Shown in pieces: positions 1-11,617 of a stretch of DNA of 64,000 nucleotides (within the stretch, counting starts at the first letter, position 1; every line of letters begins with the position of its first letter). The DNA is from Fasciola hepatica (Eukaryota; Platyhelminthes; Trematoda; Plagiorchiida; Fasciolidae): NCBI GenBank assembly GCA_948099385.1, contig CANUEZ040000193.1, positions 7,204,501 through 7,268,500 on the forward strand. Reading direction: 5' to 3'. Position numbers and translations under genes: made by a program. The notes beneath the pieces are model-generated. The model was not told where the DNA came from and searched no databases. It worked only from the letters and a program-made list of their open reading frames with translations.

Positions 1-1889
1 TGAGTGCATTCTTACTTACTTTCAGCAATGCAAATGTTCAATCTATCTGACGGTATTTCTCGGATGCTTTCTTTGATACAGGTTGAGTGCGTATAAATAT
101 CCGACGCTTGGCAATCACCTCAGAATCAATAAGACGAGATGGGATATGATTTCGAAAGAGCAAGCCATTAGCAACATTGGTGTTATTTAGTCGAGGCTAT
201 CAGATTCACGGCACTAGGCTTGTTATTGAACAGTGGGATCAGAGGCAAGGTTGACAGTGTTTAGTTCATGGGATTCCAGATATATTTGGAGAAGTGAGGA
301 TGTGTCGGATTTAAAAGTGAACAGGTGATTAGAATCTACGACGCATAGCCTCACATTGAGCCTGGCAAAGCACAACAGATAAATGATGTTTCACATCTCA
401 CAGTATTTCACGAGACCCAACACTGTGTATGCATACAGGTTATTCAGATGTCTTATTTCAGTCTTGATGAGTGTGAATAGCCTTTTACGGCTTGATGCCA
501 GTCAGATGTTTGTGCCTTGCCCCTAAAACCACGGGAGAGGGAAACCTGCTGTGTTGAACATAAAAGATTTCCATGGGGCAACACAAATCATGGAGGTTTG
601 GGTATCGGTTAGTTGCTCACAGAAAGAGAAAGCCTCGTGTAAGAATTAGGAAAATCAGTGGAGGTGGCAAATGTCCCAAGCTTTTTGAGATTCTCCAAAG
701 TGCAAACTCGTTTGCAGACAGTGCTCGATGACTTTAGAAAGCTGGTGAAGGCTTTTTCTTAGCAAACACACTTTTGTATCAATAAGTGTAATACAGTGAT
801 CAGAAACTCCAATAGAAGCACGTGGAAATACTGCGAAAATACTTCAATAATTTACTAATACTGAATGCAAAAGGGCATCGAAGCAGTAAGAAAGTGTACA
901 AGACTCAATACAATGCAAGGTGATTAGAAAGGATAAGTCAAGTCTATTGAAATCAGCTGCCATTCTGCACAAGGACTGATTAACACCTGTATTGAAATAG
1001 TTGGGAACGCTGTCAATCAGCTGATTGATATCATCAGCGGGAGTATCTAGTAAACATAAGAAATACCAGGGATATGAAGTTGAAATGTTTTTAGAGGAAG
1101 CATTCGATCTTTATCACGCTCAATTTGAGTGAGATGTGATAAGATTTGCACCACATTTGCTAGTTAAGTGTGATTCAAACCGTGATTTCTGGATAGTGTG
1201 TGGACATATAATGTGCTAATATTTTACTTATTTCAAGAGACATAATGAAGACAGCTGTTGTAACTAGTCACAGACAGTTTTTGTCCAGACCACGGTTAAC
1301 CAGTTGTGGGATGTTTTTATGACTAGTAGGGTGGTTGGCCGTGAGGGAGTGTCAACTGAAGGTAACTATTCAGTTGGACTAAAAAGCTACACAAGTACAG
1401 AGATATGCAGAATTACACTCGTTAAATACAGCTCATGGAGAGGAAGTAGAAATCCCGTATATGTGAACGGCTGAACGTGAAATCAGACTTTTCTATACAA
1501 TCGGCATGTTTCAACAAACGTATGCATAAAGAACATGATTTTGGGAGTTCTCTTAACTAATACTACCATTATTTTCTAACTAATGAAAGTCATGAGAAGA
1601 TAGCCGGTAGCATAAACCTCTGGTTATTTTCATGATAGTTCCCCATTTGGATTTAGCCGTCAACACTACCTTATTGTTACAACATAATGGTTAGATGATT
1701 TTAAATACTCGTTAACTGGGTGCTTTTCGGTGAATGAAAATGCACGCGATCTACGGGCACGTTTTACAAAATGGATCAATAAACTAATGTGCATTTGTTT
1801 GGCGAATAATCGGTGAGTACATACACCGTTTCGTCTGTGCATTCACGGGCATGTATCTGCGTATGCACATGGTGTTCATTTTTATAGCG
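1..1889. other. Unassigned AT-rich sequence
   Basis: No reading frame here resembles a protein family I recognise, and I saw no tandem repeat, terminal inverted repeat or LTR pair. Clear similarity to the other U copies begins only near 1890, so the left end of U copy A is probably within or just right of this stretch. Confidence 0.5.
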
Positions 1890-3194
1890 ATCGTTTGCAT
1901 TTCGTGCATTTCTCGTATCGATACTGTTTCCGTACCACGTTATATAGAATACATCGTTGCATCTGTCCATCGGCTAGCATCTTCTCTATTTGTTTGATTG
2001 AGATGATTTCTATGGTAGTTCGCTGTGGGGCAGGAATAAAGAAACGTACACAAGCCCTGTTTGAACGTCTCCCAAAGTTTGTTTAGCATTTGAGGTGATC
2101 CAGTGGTATATTATGCGGCTTAGTCAGTGATTACGCTCCCATGTTGGATCTGTCGCTCCATCTGCTAATCCTAATACGAATGCGAAACAATCAGTTAGAA
2201 GTTATACTCGACAGACGGAAAATGACCGCAACCCGCAGTACCAGGTTTGTCGCTAGTGAACGAGATGAACATCCAAGTGATCGATCACGATCGGTAAAGT
2301 GTGGGTACGGAAAAGCGCTGTTCATTACAATGCAAATCACTGGGGAAGCGGATATCATTCCGTGGTTATTTTACTCGAGAAATAGTCAGTTCAATTCCTA
2401 CGGAATTCATGTAAATGAAATGAAGTGAATAGATTTTATTGGAGTGTTGATACGCCAGTATCTACCTGGTCAAGAGGAACCCGACGATGTGGATTTACAT
2501 TCGTTCTAATGGATTCGTACGAAAATCAATTCCACAGGGAATCACTATCGAAGCACAAGACCACTCGTTTTGCAAGATCACATGAAACCAACACATTTGT
2601 ACAACCGTCTACCGAGTTTCTTTTCACACCGTTATACAGCTTGAAATAGAACAGAATGGAACAGACGCTTCACAGTGAAATAAGAACAAATATGTTTCTG
2701 CTGGTTATCCGATTTATTATGGCACGGAGAAGAGAAGGAAGGTGGGCGAAGCTATCGGTAGACTACATTCCAAATTGCATTCAAATAAGGTGAAACCATT
2801 CCACTTTGGACTTGTTTTATGTTTTCTATCCATATACTTTTAATTCCCTTACCAAAGATTGTTATTGTTATCAACAATTCTCATGCGTAAAACGGTGATA
2901 CAGTTTCATGATCACTATCCGACAAACCGTTTCCCAAATTTATAACAAGGTAACAATTCGGAATTTAGGAACTTCCCAAGCGGCAAGCTTATCAAGCCTC
3001 TTTGTTTCACCAAGTTCACCAAAACGTCTCGTTCGGACGGTTATACTTGTACAGTATTCAAGCATGGGGCTAGACCTCGGTCGGAGTTGTTGATTAATCT
3101 GATCAGTCACAATCATTCTCACACGAAAAGGGTCCAGTAACCAAACAGGATCCAAGAAAGTTCACACAGTTTACTTTTCTCGTCGGAGTAAAAA

Positions 3195-3620
3195 TTGATT
3201 GGACCTGATGCACTCCATGGCCTTCAAAACCCTGTCAGAAGTCCAACTGCATATAAATCCTGGCGGTTCACGTACGAGGAAATTGCGCAGAAGTCCATTT
3301 CATTACAGAATCCCTCAGTGATTCGCGAAAATTTATCAGGCCTGCCTTCGTCGATCACACAACAACATTTTATGGTTCACAGCAAAAGTCGCTTCTCAAG
3401 AAATTAGAATCCATTATCTGCCCACGTACTCAATTAACTGACTGGCAGGTTTCTTCTCAGGAATAACATAACGTATCTCTCTTCGTAGATGTCTGTACAT
3501 ATTTGGTCTTGTTTCTGGGCTTATGTGATAAGCATGTAACATCATCAATTTAATTTGCCGAAAATATCGTTGCGGACTTTTTCATCCAGTGTGATAATAA
3601 GATCATAAGAATCAATTCAA
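3195..3620 (+). pseudogene. Decayed non-LTR retrotransposon RT fragment (U copy A)
   Basis: This is the copy A counterpart of the better preserved reverse-transcriptase stretch at 39560-40560. The part aligned to C 39770-39930 (3290-3470) keeps the run equivalent to the segment just before the RT palm. Sequence then jumps to the equivalent of C 40490, so the SSGV-like palm motif and the following 0.5 kb are deleted. Stops occur in every frame and no product is expected. The family call comes from copies B and C, not from this copy alone. Confidence 0.45.
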
Positions 3621-4060
3621 AGATTGGACTGGTAATTCAGGCACTGGTCTAGAATGCGGCGTGAATATTGTTCTTTATTACTGAGGATTGGTGCAGTGTA
3701 TTGGGTGGCAGAACAAACTGCTAGATGAAACAGTGTCCTGTATAACTCTGAATAGGACAACTTGGAGCGGGCCTTTCGCTGAGGGAGGTAGTTGGTAGAA
3801 GAGATCAATGAAATTGGCCAGTCCATGACATAATATGAAAGAAAGGTATGGAAAGGCCATGTGAATTGTTGTAGACTTCCTGGGTGTGGTCCCACATGGG
3901 GGTTAAATGCATTTGATTGGCTCTTTTGTAAATGCATTATTCATCTACTGGATATAATTTTTCGTAGTTATCTCCTTGTTTGAGCTGCAGTTGAGATTCC
4001 AAATGTGAGATAGAAACGAGAACTATCATAACCACTTCGTGAATAATAGGTGTTTGAAAC

Positions 4061-4131
4061 AAACTGAACTAAACTAAACCAAGCTGAGGAGAGCTGAACT
4101 GAACTGAACAGATGAACTGAGCTTTACTGAA
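4061..4131 (+). repeat. Imperfect (GAACT)n pentanucleotide microsatellite
   Basis: Interrupted GAACT/AAACT units, with a break at the CAGAT interruption. The orthologous array at 41105-41170 in U copy C is longer and purer, with five uninterrupted units, so the two have drifted since the copies separated. Confidence 0.8.
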
Positions 4132-5094
4132 AATCGCTTCATGTTTGCATGAAGAATGATTGCATCAACACAAAATGCAATCTGTATTCAGAATACATAG
4201 TTTTTTGAGTACATACTAGCCCTCATCGGTTAATTACTTACAATCATGTACGAACACATGACCATAGTCTACTAAGAATTTTAATTAGGCAAGAGACTTG
4301 TAGAATAAAACGTGTGGCATATCCCACACACAGTCCTGTACCAAGTAGAATCAAACCACATCTATCCCCATGTCAAATAAATTCTGGGTAATCTGATGTG
4401 AAGCAAATTATTTCACAGGGTAGATCGGAATTTTGAAACTGCTACTTTGATATCGTCATCATAATGGTTTTCAAGAGCAAACAGAAATAGGTTTTAATGT
4501 CGGGAAACGTGGAGACGAAAAACGGAATGGAGGCACCAATATGATGAAGGGGTTTTTCCGAATAACCTCGAATCCCCTATAAATGCAAGTCCAATTTGCC
4601 CACCAGACAGCACATATCCCTTTTAGAAATGGGACTTCCTAAAGCTGTTAGCTTTAGGCCATCATATACTACTTTTCATTCCTTCCAAACATCGATTCCC
4701 ATCAGCCTAATCTATGTTGGTCTCTTCGGGCGATTTTATGCACCCAAAAGCTCATTTCGTTATCGTGACACAGAATTCGGATATCGGGTAGCGAATATGG
4801 TAGAAGTGAACGGAGTAGACGACGTAGACCAGTTTTTACCCCAAACAGGTTCATTCCTTACTTACTATTTTATCCACCCATGAAGCTTTATTGACACAAA
4901 ATGACCAAAGTTTTTTTCATTTTCTCTGATGGAAACTCTCAACGGCAGTGACGATAACTTCAGTCAAACTTTTCTTTTAAAATCGCTCGGTGTGTCATAA
5001 ACACGGGAAATACAGATAACGGAACGAGTAGTCTCATCAATGACCGAATCTCTACAAAATAGTAACTGATAAAATGGTTCACAAGGTTACGAAA

Positions 5095-5810
5095 TCCAGT
5101 CACTTTCTGAAAGGCAGTTGACCATCTTCAATAATCTTTGTTGAAATATGACGTTGCTTATCCCCAGCGAATATTGAGAAAATAGTTCAATTAAACGAAC
5201 TGTCTTCCGGAATGAAACCTGACCGATGAACTCTCTAAACTGCACTAAAATAGTTCCAGAGAAGTACAAGATAAACACACTGCAAACATTGTATCTCAAC
5301 ATAGAGTTAATTTTGACGACAGATACACTGGTTCTAGAAATCAATGGGATTAGTGAAACGCTCATATCAACTGCGTATCCAGCATTATTCCTGGCAAAGT
5401 ATTATCGTCTGAAGCTGATAAAGAATGATCGTCCACTGAAATTGGAAATGATTTTTGAAATTCCACACGAACGAGATGATATAATCAACCTAACCAATAA
5501 ACTTCTGAAGCTTATTTCAGGCGTATCTACTGTATTGCCGAACCGCCAATTGTGTTCACGTAATTCCCCGATCACACGAATATATTAAAGGATCCACGGT
5601 CTATTCACATCAAGTTCAGCTGCACATTCCAAGTGAAATATTGGATCACAACTACCTACACTGGCCGTACCGAGTCTCAGTTACGTCATACAATGACTCA
5701 AAACATTCCAGTGTGACTTGAGAATTAAACCCAACACGATTGCATCATCAATCGATGAAAGAATAGTGACTGCCTCAAGTCGTTCGGAGACAAGGCCTTA
5801 CGTCATCACC
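5095..5810 (+). pseudogene. Penelope-like element fragment: post-RT region plus GIY-YIG endonuclease start
   Basis: An open frame at 5226-5588 (120 codons) matches the region between RT and endonuclease in Penelope-like elements: YK near the start, a leucine-rich helix, an EI.GI..TL core, a YP step about residue 53, then a basic PL..E stretch leading to the linker. Downstream, a different frame from 5609 carries a Cys (SCTF) followed by YTGRT at 5657-5671. This corresponds to the C...Y.GRT signature of the GIY-YIG nuclease, whose usual second Tyr-Ile-Gly is YTG here. Stops follow at about 5700. Family role: target-primed reverse transcription, with the GIY-YIG domain nicking DNA. The equivalent stretch in U copy B (19440-20110) is badly broken and copy C lacks it. 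Seen: order and motifs. Inferred: family. Confidence 0.6.
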
Positions 5811-7943
5811 AATGATATTCCCCAATGGAGAAACTAGAAGCACATGGCATCATGAACAACTCGAAACCATCATATGATCCAACCATGTTTCCAAACCGGT
5901 AGACTTGATTCACTCAACGTGATTACCCATTTCGCTGTGGCAGGAAATCTCACATGAAGAAGGTCATGTGTGCTCACGCTGTGCAGGTGGATATCAGGTT
6001 GTTGACTGTTACCATTTGACTCAACGATATTCGAACTTGTCGATCAGTTTTACGCGAGCATCGTAATTGATTGGTGATAGTGGCATTGGCGATGTGATTT
6101 GGTGATGCTTCATGCGTCAGACGTGCCCTGAAAGCTACCTAACCGCAGAAGACAGGCAAGTTACAAAACGATCCTATTTCGTACATGGAATGCGAGTTAT
6201 GATCGTCAAACGTTTTTCCCAATTTATAATTTTATGAAAAGAGCTTTTATTAAGAAATTTTCATATGTTCATTATTTTCCAGTTATGGCAGGTTAGAAGA
6301 TAAATTAGAGGAACGTTGTTCATACGTGAAATTGAACTTGAAGTGATGGTTATTAGTGTCGTATTGACCTGTCTATTTTGGTTCTTGATTATATTTGAAC
6401 AATATTTTCCTGCAACTAATGAATATTCATCTGATTTGACAAATACGGTTGAGTGAGGTCACATGATTGAGACATCAGAACAGTCGGTATCAAAACAACT
6501 ATTTGTCACCGTCCCATTCGTGATAACATATCACACGTTTTATGGATTTTGCACACTGGATGATAGAAAATCAGAAAGATAGTCGATAATCTTGATTACA
6601 GCAATTGACAAATTCGTGTCCATACAGTATTGGTGTTATCAGCGTTACGACAGATATTGTGTTGATAACTATCAATTGTTTGGTGTTAGTGATTTCGTCA
6701 CATTATTTTAGTGGGTAACCAGGATACATTCAGAGATCTGAAATGTTGATTCTGAGCACATAATGTGGTGTTGTTTCGTGCGAATTGAGACTTAATCGGC
6801 GGTGGCCGAGATCTGGCCTTTTGGCGTTACTTGCTGCTATTACTTTGACAGTTTATTTGGGAAGAGGGACTCCATTAGTATCCATCCAATGATCCGATCC
6901 CATTGAAGAGATGGTAAATGTCGTTTGTCCGCTTTTCACTAAACGTTTATTTTACCAACTCGGGTGATACGTCTGTGTGCGTTGATACGGTCTTTCTGTT
7001 GTTCGGCCTGCGTTATCCGACCCACACTGAGAGCTGGAATGCACGGATATTCTGCCTTTTACTCGTAAAATGAGAAATTTATTGGTCAGTGACTGCAGTA
7101 GCTGTTTTTATGATTACGTGATCGTCCCAGTGGGCCATCGGATTTGTGATGTATAACAAATGAGAAGTAAAAAGAATTGCTATTTATTTCTTTTATTTTG
7201 CCTACTTATCACCTCAATATATTTTGACATGCAGTATTCGGCCAGCTGATTGGGTATCTAAATTGTTTTACTATTCTGACCAAAAATAAATCCAAGCTGA
7301 CCGTCAAACGTTTATTGCACAACTGTTTCGCATGATACATGTGTATTGGTACTGCACATAATGGTCCACTAACGTGCAATATTGCTAATCGCTGGGTGTA
7401 AGAATTGGCGGATCGAATACCAAAACGTGTGGGATTGACCATTGGAACACCGGTGGAAACTTATACCGCAGTTTTATGATGCACTTATTTAGGTAATGCA
7501 CTTTTACAGCTTCACCCAAACTAGTGTGTTACTGGTAATTGAACAGATATTGTGAATAGTATTGTGTTTTCTGTAAATCACCAGTCTCACTGTAGGTGTG
7601 GCGTAGTTCAATGTGTCCTCTTAGTTGACTTATGACCTCACGACCCAAGGTTGAAATGATGTAAAATGCGCACAACGAGTAAGCGATGCTTGAGGTGATA
7701 GTTTGATAGGGAAAGGAGTTTGCATGTAAAACGTGCCTGCTCGAGTTCAGTATTGTTCCTGCAACATGTTTACTCTTCTGATCGAGGCTGACAGCTTGTT
7801 GAATGTCTGCTTGATTTCTCACTGGGACTGGTGTGTGACGAATTTCCACCACAGCACACGTGTTTTTGGACTTAATCGATCCACAAAATTCTCATTTCAT
7901 ATTTCCACAATACTCATCTGGCAGAAAAACTAAATTAAGATTT

Positions 7944-9740
7944 CCCGATCAAGAGAAAGAGAGGCCGACGAGGCCCTATTCCACACGTCACTGCAGTTTT
8001 CAAGTGCGGGGCTAGTTTGAGTTTTGTATATCCGGAGATGAGCTAGTGTGAAAAAGCTTATGGCGCAAACAGAAAACCAATTTCGCACTCAGTTCGAGAA
8101 GCGAACTGAGTAAGGCAAGCAGACCAAGATAGAGGAGTTATAGATGAGCCGAGAAGAGAGGTAGAATCTGTGGGGCACAACAAATTCAAATCGAGGTTGT
8201 GGTGGGAAAAGGACGATAATTATTCGGGTCAGAAAGATCATCGGTTTTGGGAATATGAAAAATTGCTATGCGTTTACAGGGGATCGGAAAATTAGAAAGT
8301 CGGAAAATGTGTGTGTGTGTGTGAGAGAGAGAGAGAGTTGAATGACGACGAAAGAAATAGGCCAATTCGAATTGCACATTTCAAGGATGATGAATGGTAT
8401 GACGTTTTGATCGGGTGGTCTGCATTAGTCCAGAGAATGCAGCATTTGGCTTATCTTCCAAAACCAAAATGGGTTTGAAAATGGGAGACTGAGGGAACAG
8501 AATGGAACATAGGAGTAGGATACGTAGGTGAGATGGAGTTGATGGTGAACCAGGAAGCGAATTTTCAAATTTCTCATATGGTCTACAAAAAAGATTGACA
8601 GAGGAAATACATATGTGAAAGACATTGGAAGGGCAAAAATCGCGAGAGACTACTTTGGCAAGGAACCAACGTTTCAGGCTACCGTTGGCAGATGAGAGTA
8701 AGCGTTCGGTTTCCCAGCAGAAAAAGCTTTTTCTGGCTCTATGTATGGTTGGTGAGCATCTGTTCCTTGGCTTGCATAGAGCAAAGGTGAGTCCTTTGTG
8801 GGCGAGCCGAGCCAGTGGCAAAATGTTGCACACTTCATGCGTACAGCACGATCGCATGCGTGGTTGAACCAGTCGGATGATTCGGGTTTGCCAGGTTTGG
8901 AGAGGTGAGTAATAAAAAGTTGCATAACCTGAAGAACAATGTCGTTGAAGTTAGAAACGGAAGAGAAAATGTCTGAAGTAGACATCGCAAAATCTATCTC
9001 AGTTGGTTGAACTTCAGCTCCAAATTATTTATCTCAAAGTAGGTGAAGTATGGAAGTGGGTAGATCTGATGTAACAGTGATTAGATGAGTCAACTGGAGC
9101 AAGGGCAAATGTGCCTGAGATCAGGGAATGAACAAAAGTGAGAATAAGTTCAAGGGTATGGGCATGATCGCCAGCTCGATAGGGAATACGTGTGAGGAAG
9201 TCAACAAGTTCGCATAGGTTGTTGACCACGGAGAAGTGTTCGGCTTCGCGCCCCAGAGCCGAAGTGTCCGATGAGTGAATGAACGAATCTCGCTTGTGAA
9301 CATTGAAATCTCATAAGGTGGTGACGAGTCAGTTGGATCTGCCACAAAATAAGGTCAATGTTTGAAGGTGAGATATGAAAGAACGATGAATCGCTACTGT
9401 TGGGTGAACGGTGAACTACACAAAAGCAGTGATTACAAAAAGTAAGTCGAAGCTCCAGCCACATCAACTGAAATTCGCGAGTTGATATTATGCTTCTCTC
9501 CGCGAATGCTAGTGAGAGTGACAAGTTAGTGCTCATCTTCCGAGTTAGGAGGGCAAGCAAGAGGAATCATTCGATTCGAGGAATTGGACCTTTGACGGAT
9601 AAAGGCGAATTTTATAAAAATTCCCATGCCAGTAAGCTAATATCTGCTTTAGAGTGCGTGCTGAATTTCTCATATCTCGTAGAAGACGATAGTTTCTTCG
9701 TGTCACCGTCCAGGGTCACAGTAATTCTTAAATAAATCTC
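7944..9740 (-). pseudogene. Jockey/CR1-like non-LTR retrotransposon pol remnant (copy 1)
   Basis: Read on the minus strand from 9740 to 7944, several frames joined by frameshifts give a non-LTR pol in the expected order. The endonuclease comes first (VVHRSPNSS at about 9400, DFN-like and SDHS-like neighbourhoods degraded). An EN-RT linker follows, with WFNHACDRAV near 8870. Next is the RT start, with DPNNYRP near 8200, and then a C-terminal stretch with GFLF and Y.K....P at about 8080-7990. The RT palm, including the catalytic YADD box, is missing: sequence passes from the NYRP motif straight to post-palm sequence, an internal deletion of several hundred codons. The element is cut at 7944 by the block boundary, whereas copy 2 continues to about 51270. 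Dead copy; the clade assignment between Jockey, CR1 and relatives is uncertain. Confidence 0.75.
8309..8337 (+). repeat. (GT)7(GA)7 compound microsatellite
   Basis: Pure GT units run directly into GA units. The copy 2 equivalent (51955-51987) is (GT)8(GA)8. This accounts for the whole 4-base offset change between the two blocks. Confidence 0.95.
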
Positions 9741-10493
9741 AAACAATTGAGTATTCACATTCAGAATGATGAAAAGTTCCATTTACGGAAAATTGTTTCA
9801 TGAGTGTATGTCCATAACACTACTGCAATCAAGCTCATTTCCACAGAATGCAATCATTTTCGCAGGAAACATTTTATTACTTCCTAATATTTAAGGTCGC
9901 CGCCTATATTGGTAGCAAACAAAAAGTAGGTTTTTACAGCAATAAGAAGGCTAACAGCAGAGAAAGCAGTCTTCTGCACTGAACCAAATATATGAGCATA
10001 ACCCCCTATACATGACCGCATTCAAAGAAGAAGAACGGCCCGGCCACTTTCATGAATGCTCTACCGTTTCATGCTGTGTATGTGCGGCTAATAATCCTTG
10101 TATGATACTCATTATTATTGTTGAGCTGACTTGTTTCTTCTCATTGATGTCTGAAATAAAATCTCCTCTATTTAGTCAATCTTTTCTACTCCTCGAGGTC
10201 TGCTCGTATCCGTTTATATGCTTGACGTTTTGCATGTAATTCATTTGCAAACGTGCATTCTCAGTTACATAACGATGACGTGAAAGTTCACTGATCCTTA
10301 GATGAAAAGAACCATAGAAAGAGGAAAATGAACGACTCAAACTCAAGAATTAGGCTGAATTGATATAATATTTTCGTAAGCCAGTTTTACCAGAATGCAT
10401 GACTAGAACTAGCATCAGACTGACGCGACAATGAGAGCTAAATGCGCATCGGGTTGAATGTTCAGGATTATGTGTGGATTGACCACAACTTAC

Positions 10494-10659
10494 CGATAGG
10501 TGGGATATTCCAGGGATAGTCGGTTAAACTCAGCTCGCATGTTACTGTCCATGGTGAACCTAAGGCACCAGAGCACATATGAGAGTCAACAGAAGACATG
10601 CCGTGGTCAAACGGTAATATTCCTCGTACTGACTGCATCGTTAGTTCCTGCTGCATTGC
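10494..10659 (-). CDS. Candidate internal exon of an unidentified gene (copy 1)
   Basis: On the minus strand a 166-bp open segment begins after a pyrimidine-rich tract ending in CAG (AG at 10660-10661) and ends at a near-perfect donor, G followed by GTAAGT (10493-10488). It starts in phase 0 and ends one base into a codon. The reading frame encodes about 55 residues including MQSVRGILPFD and CELSLTDYPWNIPPI, without low complexity. I do not recognise the protein and found no matching neighbour exon. The only difference from copy 2 (54144-54309) inside it is a silent CAG/CAA change. It sits just upstream, in transcription sense, of the Jockey/CR1-like remnant, so it could instead be element-derived. 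The function is unknown. Confidence 0.3.
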
Positions 10660-10699
10660 CTGATGAGCAGTGAGTGGTGAGAACAGGAACATCGGAAAA

Positions 10700-11093
10700 A
10701 TGGGGACTTGACTTGTTAATATTGAAGGAATCTAGAGAAATCAAACATTATTTGGTGAGGGATGATGAGTATTAGATGGACCACCGCTCAATATGGTATC
10801 TTAAGGAGAGCACAGATTCATACCACGATAAAGGTAACTACACCGTTTTAACTAGAAGGTTAGTCGCTGTCAATTCAAGTGGAGCCAAAAATATTTCATG
10901 GAAATAGAGGAGCAAGTCACATACTTGGTGACGATGCTTTTAAAAATACACGACGTATGGTAACGGATACCTCAAAATCAAACAACATTCCTACGTTATT
11001 AGAAAACAGAACAAAGGGGGAGAGAAAGGATGAAAACACACAAGGAGGAAAAAAGAAAACCTCGTTGTTGGTCTAACACAGAATTCCTTGAGG
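10700..11093. other. Spacer left of the LTR element
   Basis: Contains a short open frame on the plus strand (10879-11076, 65 codons, Lys/Asn-rich) with no recognisable motif. Its composition suggests chance. Nothing else supportable was seen. Confidence 0.4.
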
Positions 11094-11098
11094 GTTCC
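11094..11098 (+). repeat. Target-site duplication GTTCC (left, copy 1)
   Basis: GTTCC immediately precedes the left LTR and recurs at 12729-12733 immediately after the right LTR. A 5-bp duplication is the length usually made by Ty3/Gypsy, BEL and some other LTR integrases. Confidence 0.9.
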
Positions 11099-11411
11099 TG
11101 TTATGTCTGGTTAGGGTCTCGCACACTACGCGGACAACCGGTCAATATTCCTCTCATGAATGGACATACTCCCAATTTGCCTTGATCTGTAACCATGCTT
11201 TAGCGCCAGCAGTATTGACCTATCGATTTCACTGTGTACTGATTGGTCTTCCTCTGCTGCGCGTGATGGCACAAGTAGTTTAATTCTTTATGCCAACTTA
11301 CTTGCTTGTTTGTCGCTTAGTCGTCGGCTACGGCCGGGTTTTGTGTTTACAATCGCATAAATAAATGCAAAGCCACCATTACGTGCTCTGCTACCGGTTG
11401 TGGACACAACA
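11099..11411 (+). repeat. Left LTR (copy 1)
   Basis: 313 bp, TG...CA. Identical to the right LTR except A for G at position 5. Contains AATAAA at 11360-11365, about 46 bases before the LTR end, a plausible polyadenylation signal. The orientation is set by the polypurine tract next to the other LTR. Confidence 0.92.
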
Positions 11412-11413
11412 TT

Positions 11414-11431
11414 TGGCGTCGCGGGCATCGG
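11414..11431 (+). promoter_or_regulatory. Primer-binding-site-like sequence
   Basis: Two bases after the left LTR comes TGGCGTCGCGGGCATCGG. A leading TGG is expected for pairing with the CCA end of a primer tRNA. I cannot name the tRNA. Confidence 0.5.
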
Positions 11432-11617
11432 CCCATTTTAATGGATTTATAGATACACTTGACATGGAAATTAAGAATGATTTACCATTTTCGGCGATCC
11501 AGCGAAATTATTTTTCGGATCTACGCAAGAATGCTCTGGCACTGTGGCCACAAGTCTATCTGCAGATGTGAGTGATTAAGATCAGAGTGTTACTCTTAAC
11601 TTCCGAGAAGTTTTTCG

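Larger units (their letters stand above)
1890..7943 (+). repeat. Large dispersed repeat U, copy A
   Basis: This stretch is collinear with 38390-43885 (copy C), and parts of it match 17780-21675 (copy B), at roughly 80-90 percent identity by eye. Anchors include 2141-2660 with 38640-39070, 3617-3960 with 40620-40980, 4000-4880 with 41040-41890 and 6455-7935 with 41900-43880. Relative to C it lacks about 0.57 kb at about 3470 and carries an extra 1.57 kb at 4880-6455, which copy B also has. It contains decayed Jockey-type RT and a Penelope-like fragment, so it looks like an old composite of transposons that was later duplicated. Its right end is cut at 7943 by the start of the 12.4-kb block. 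Confidence 0.75.

Noticed and set aside
6795..6825. GGCGGTGGCCGAGATCTGG, resembling a tRNA-Leu/Ser A box
   Set aside because: The spacing inside the box is wrong, there is no B box downstream, and the other U copies (20968, 42250) have changes not compatible with a fold.
10640..10680. CTGATGAG word suggesting a hammerhead ribozyme core, of interest because some Penelope-type and flatworm repeats carry one
   Set aside because: No stem II followed by GAAA and no closing stem could be found. Other CTGATGA words (13683, 36853) also lack the required stems on either strand.
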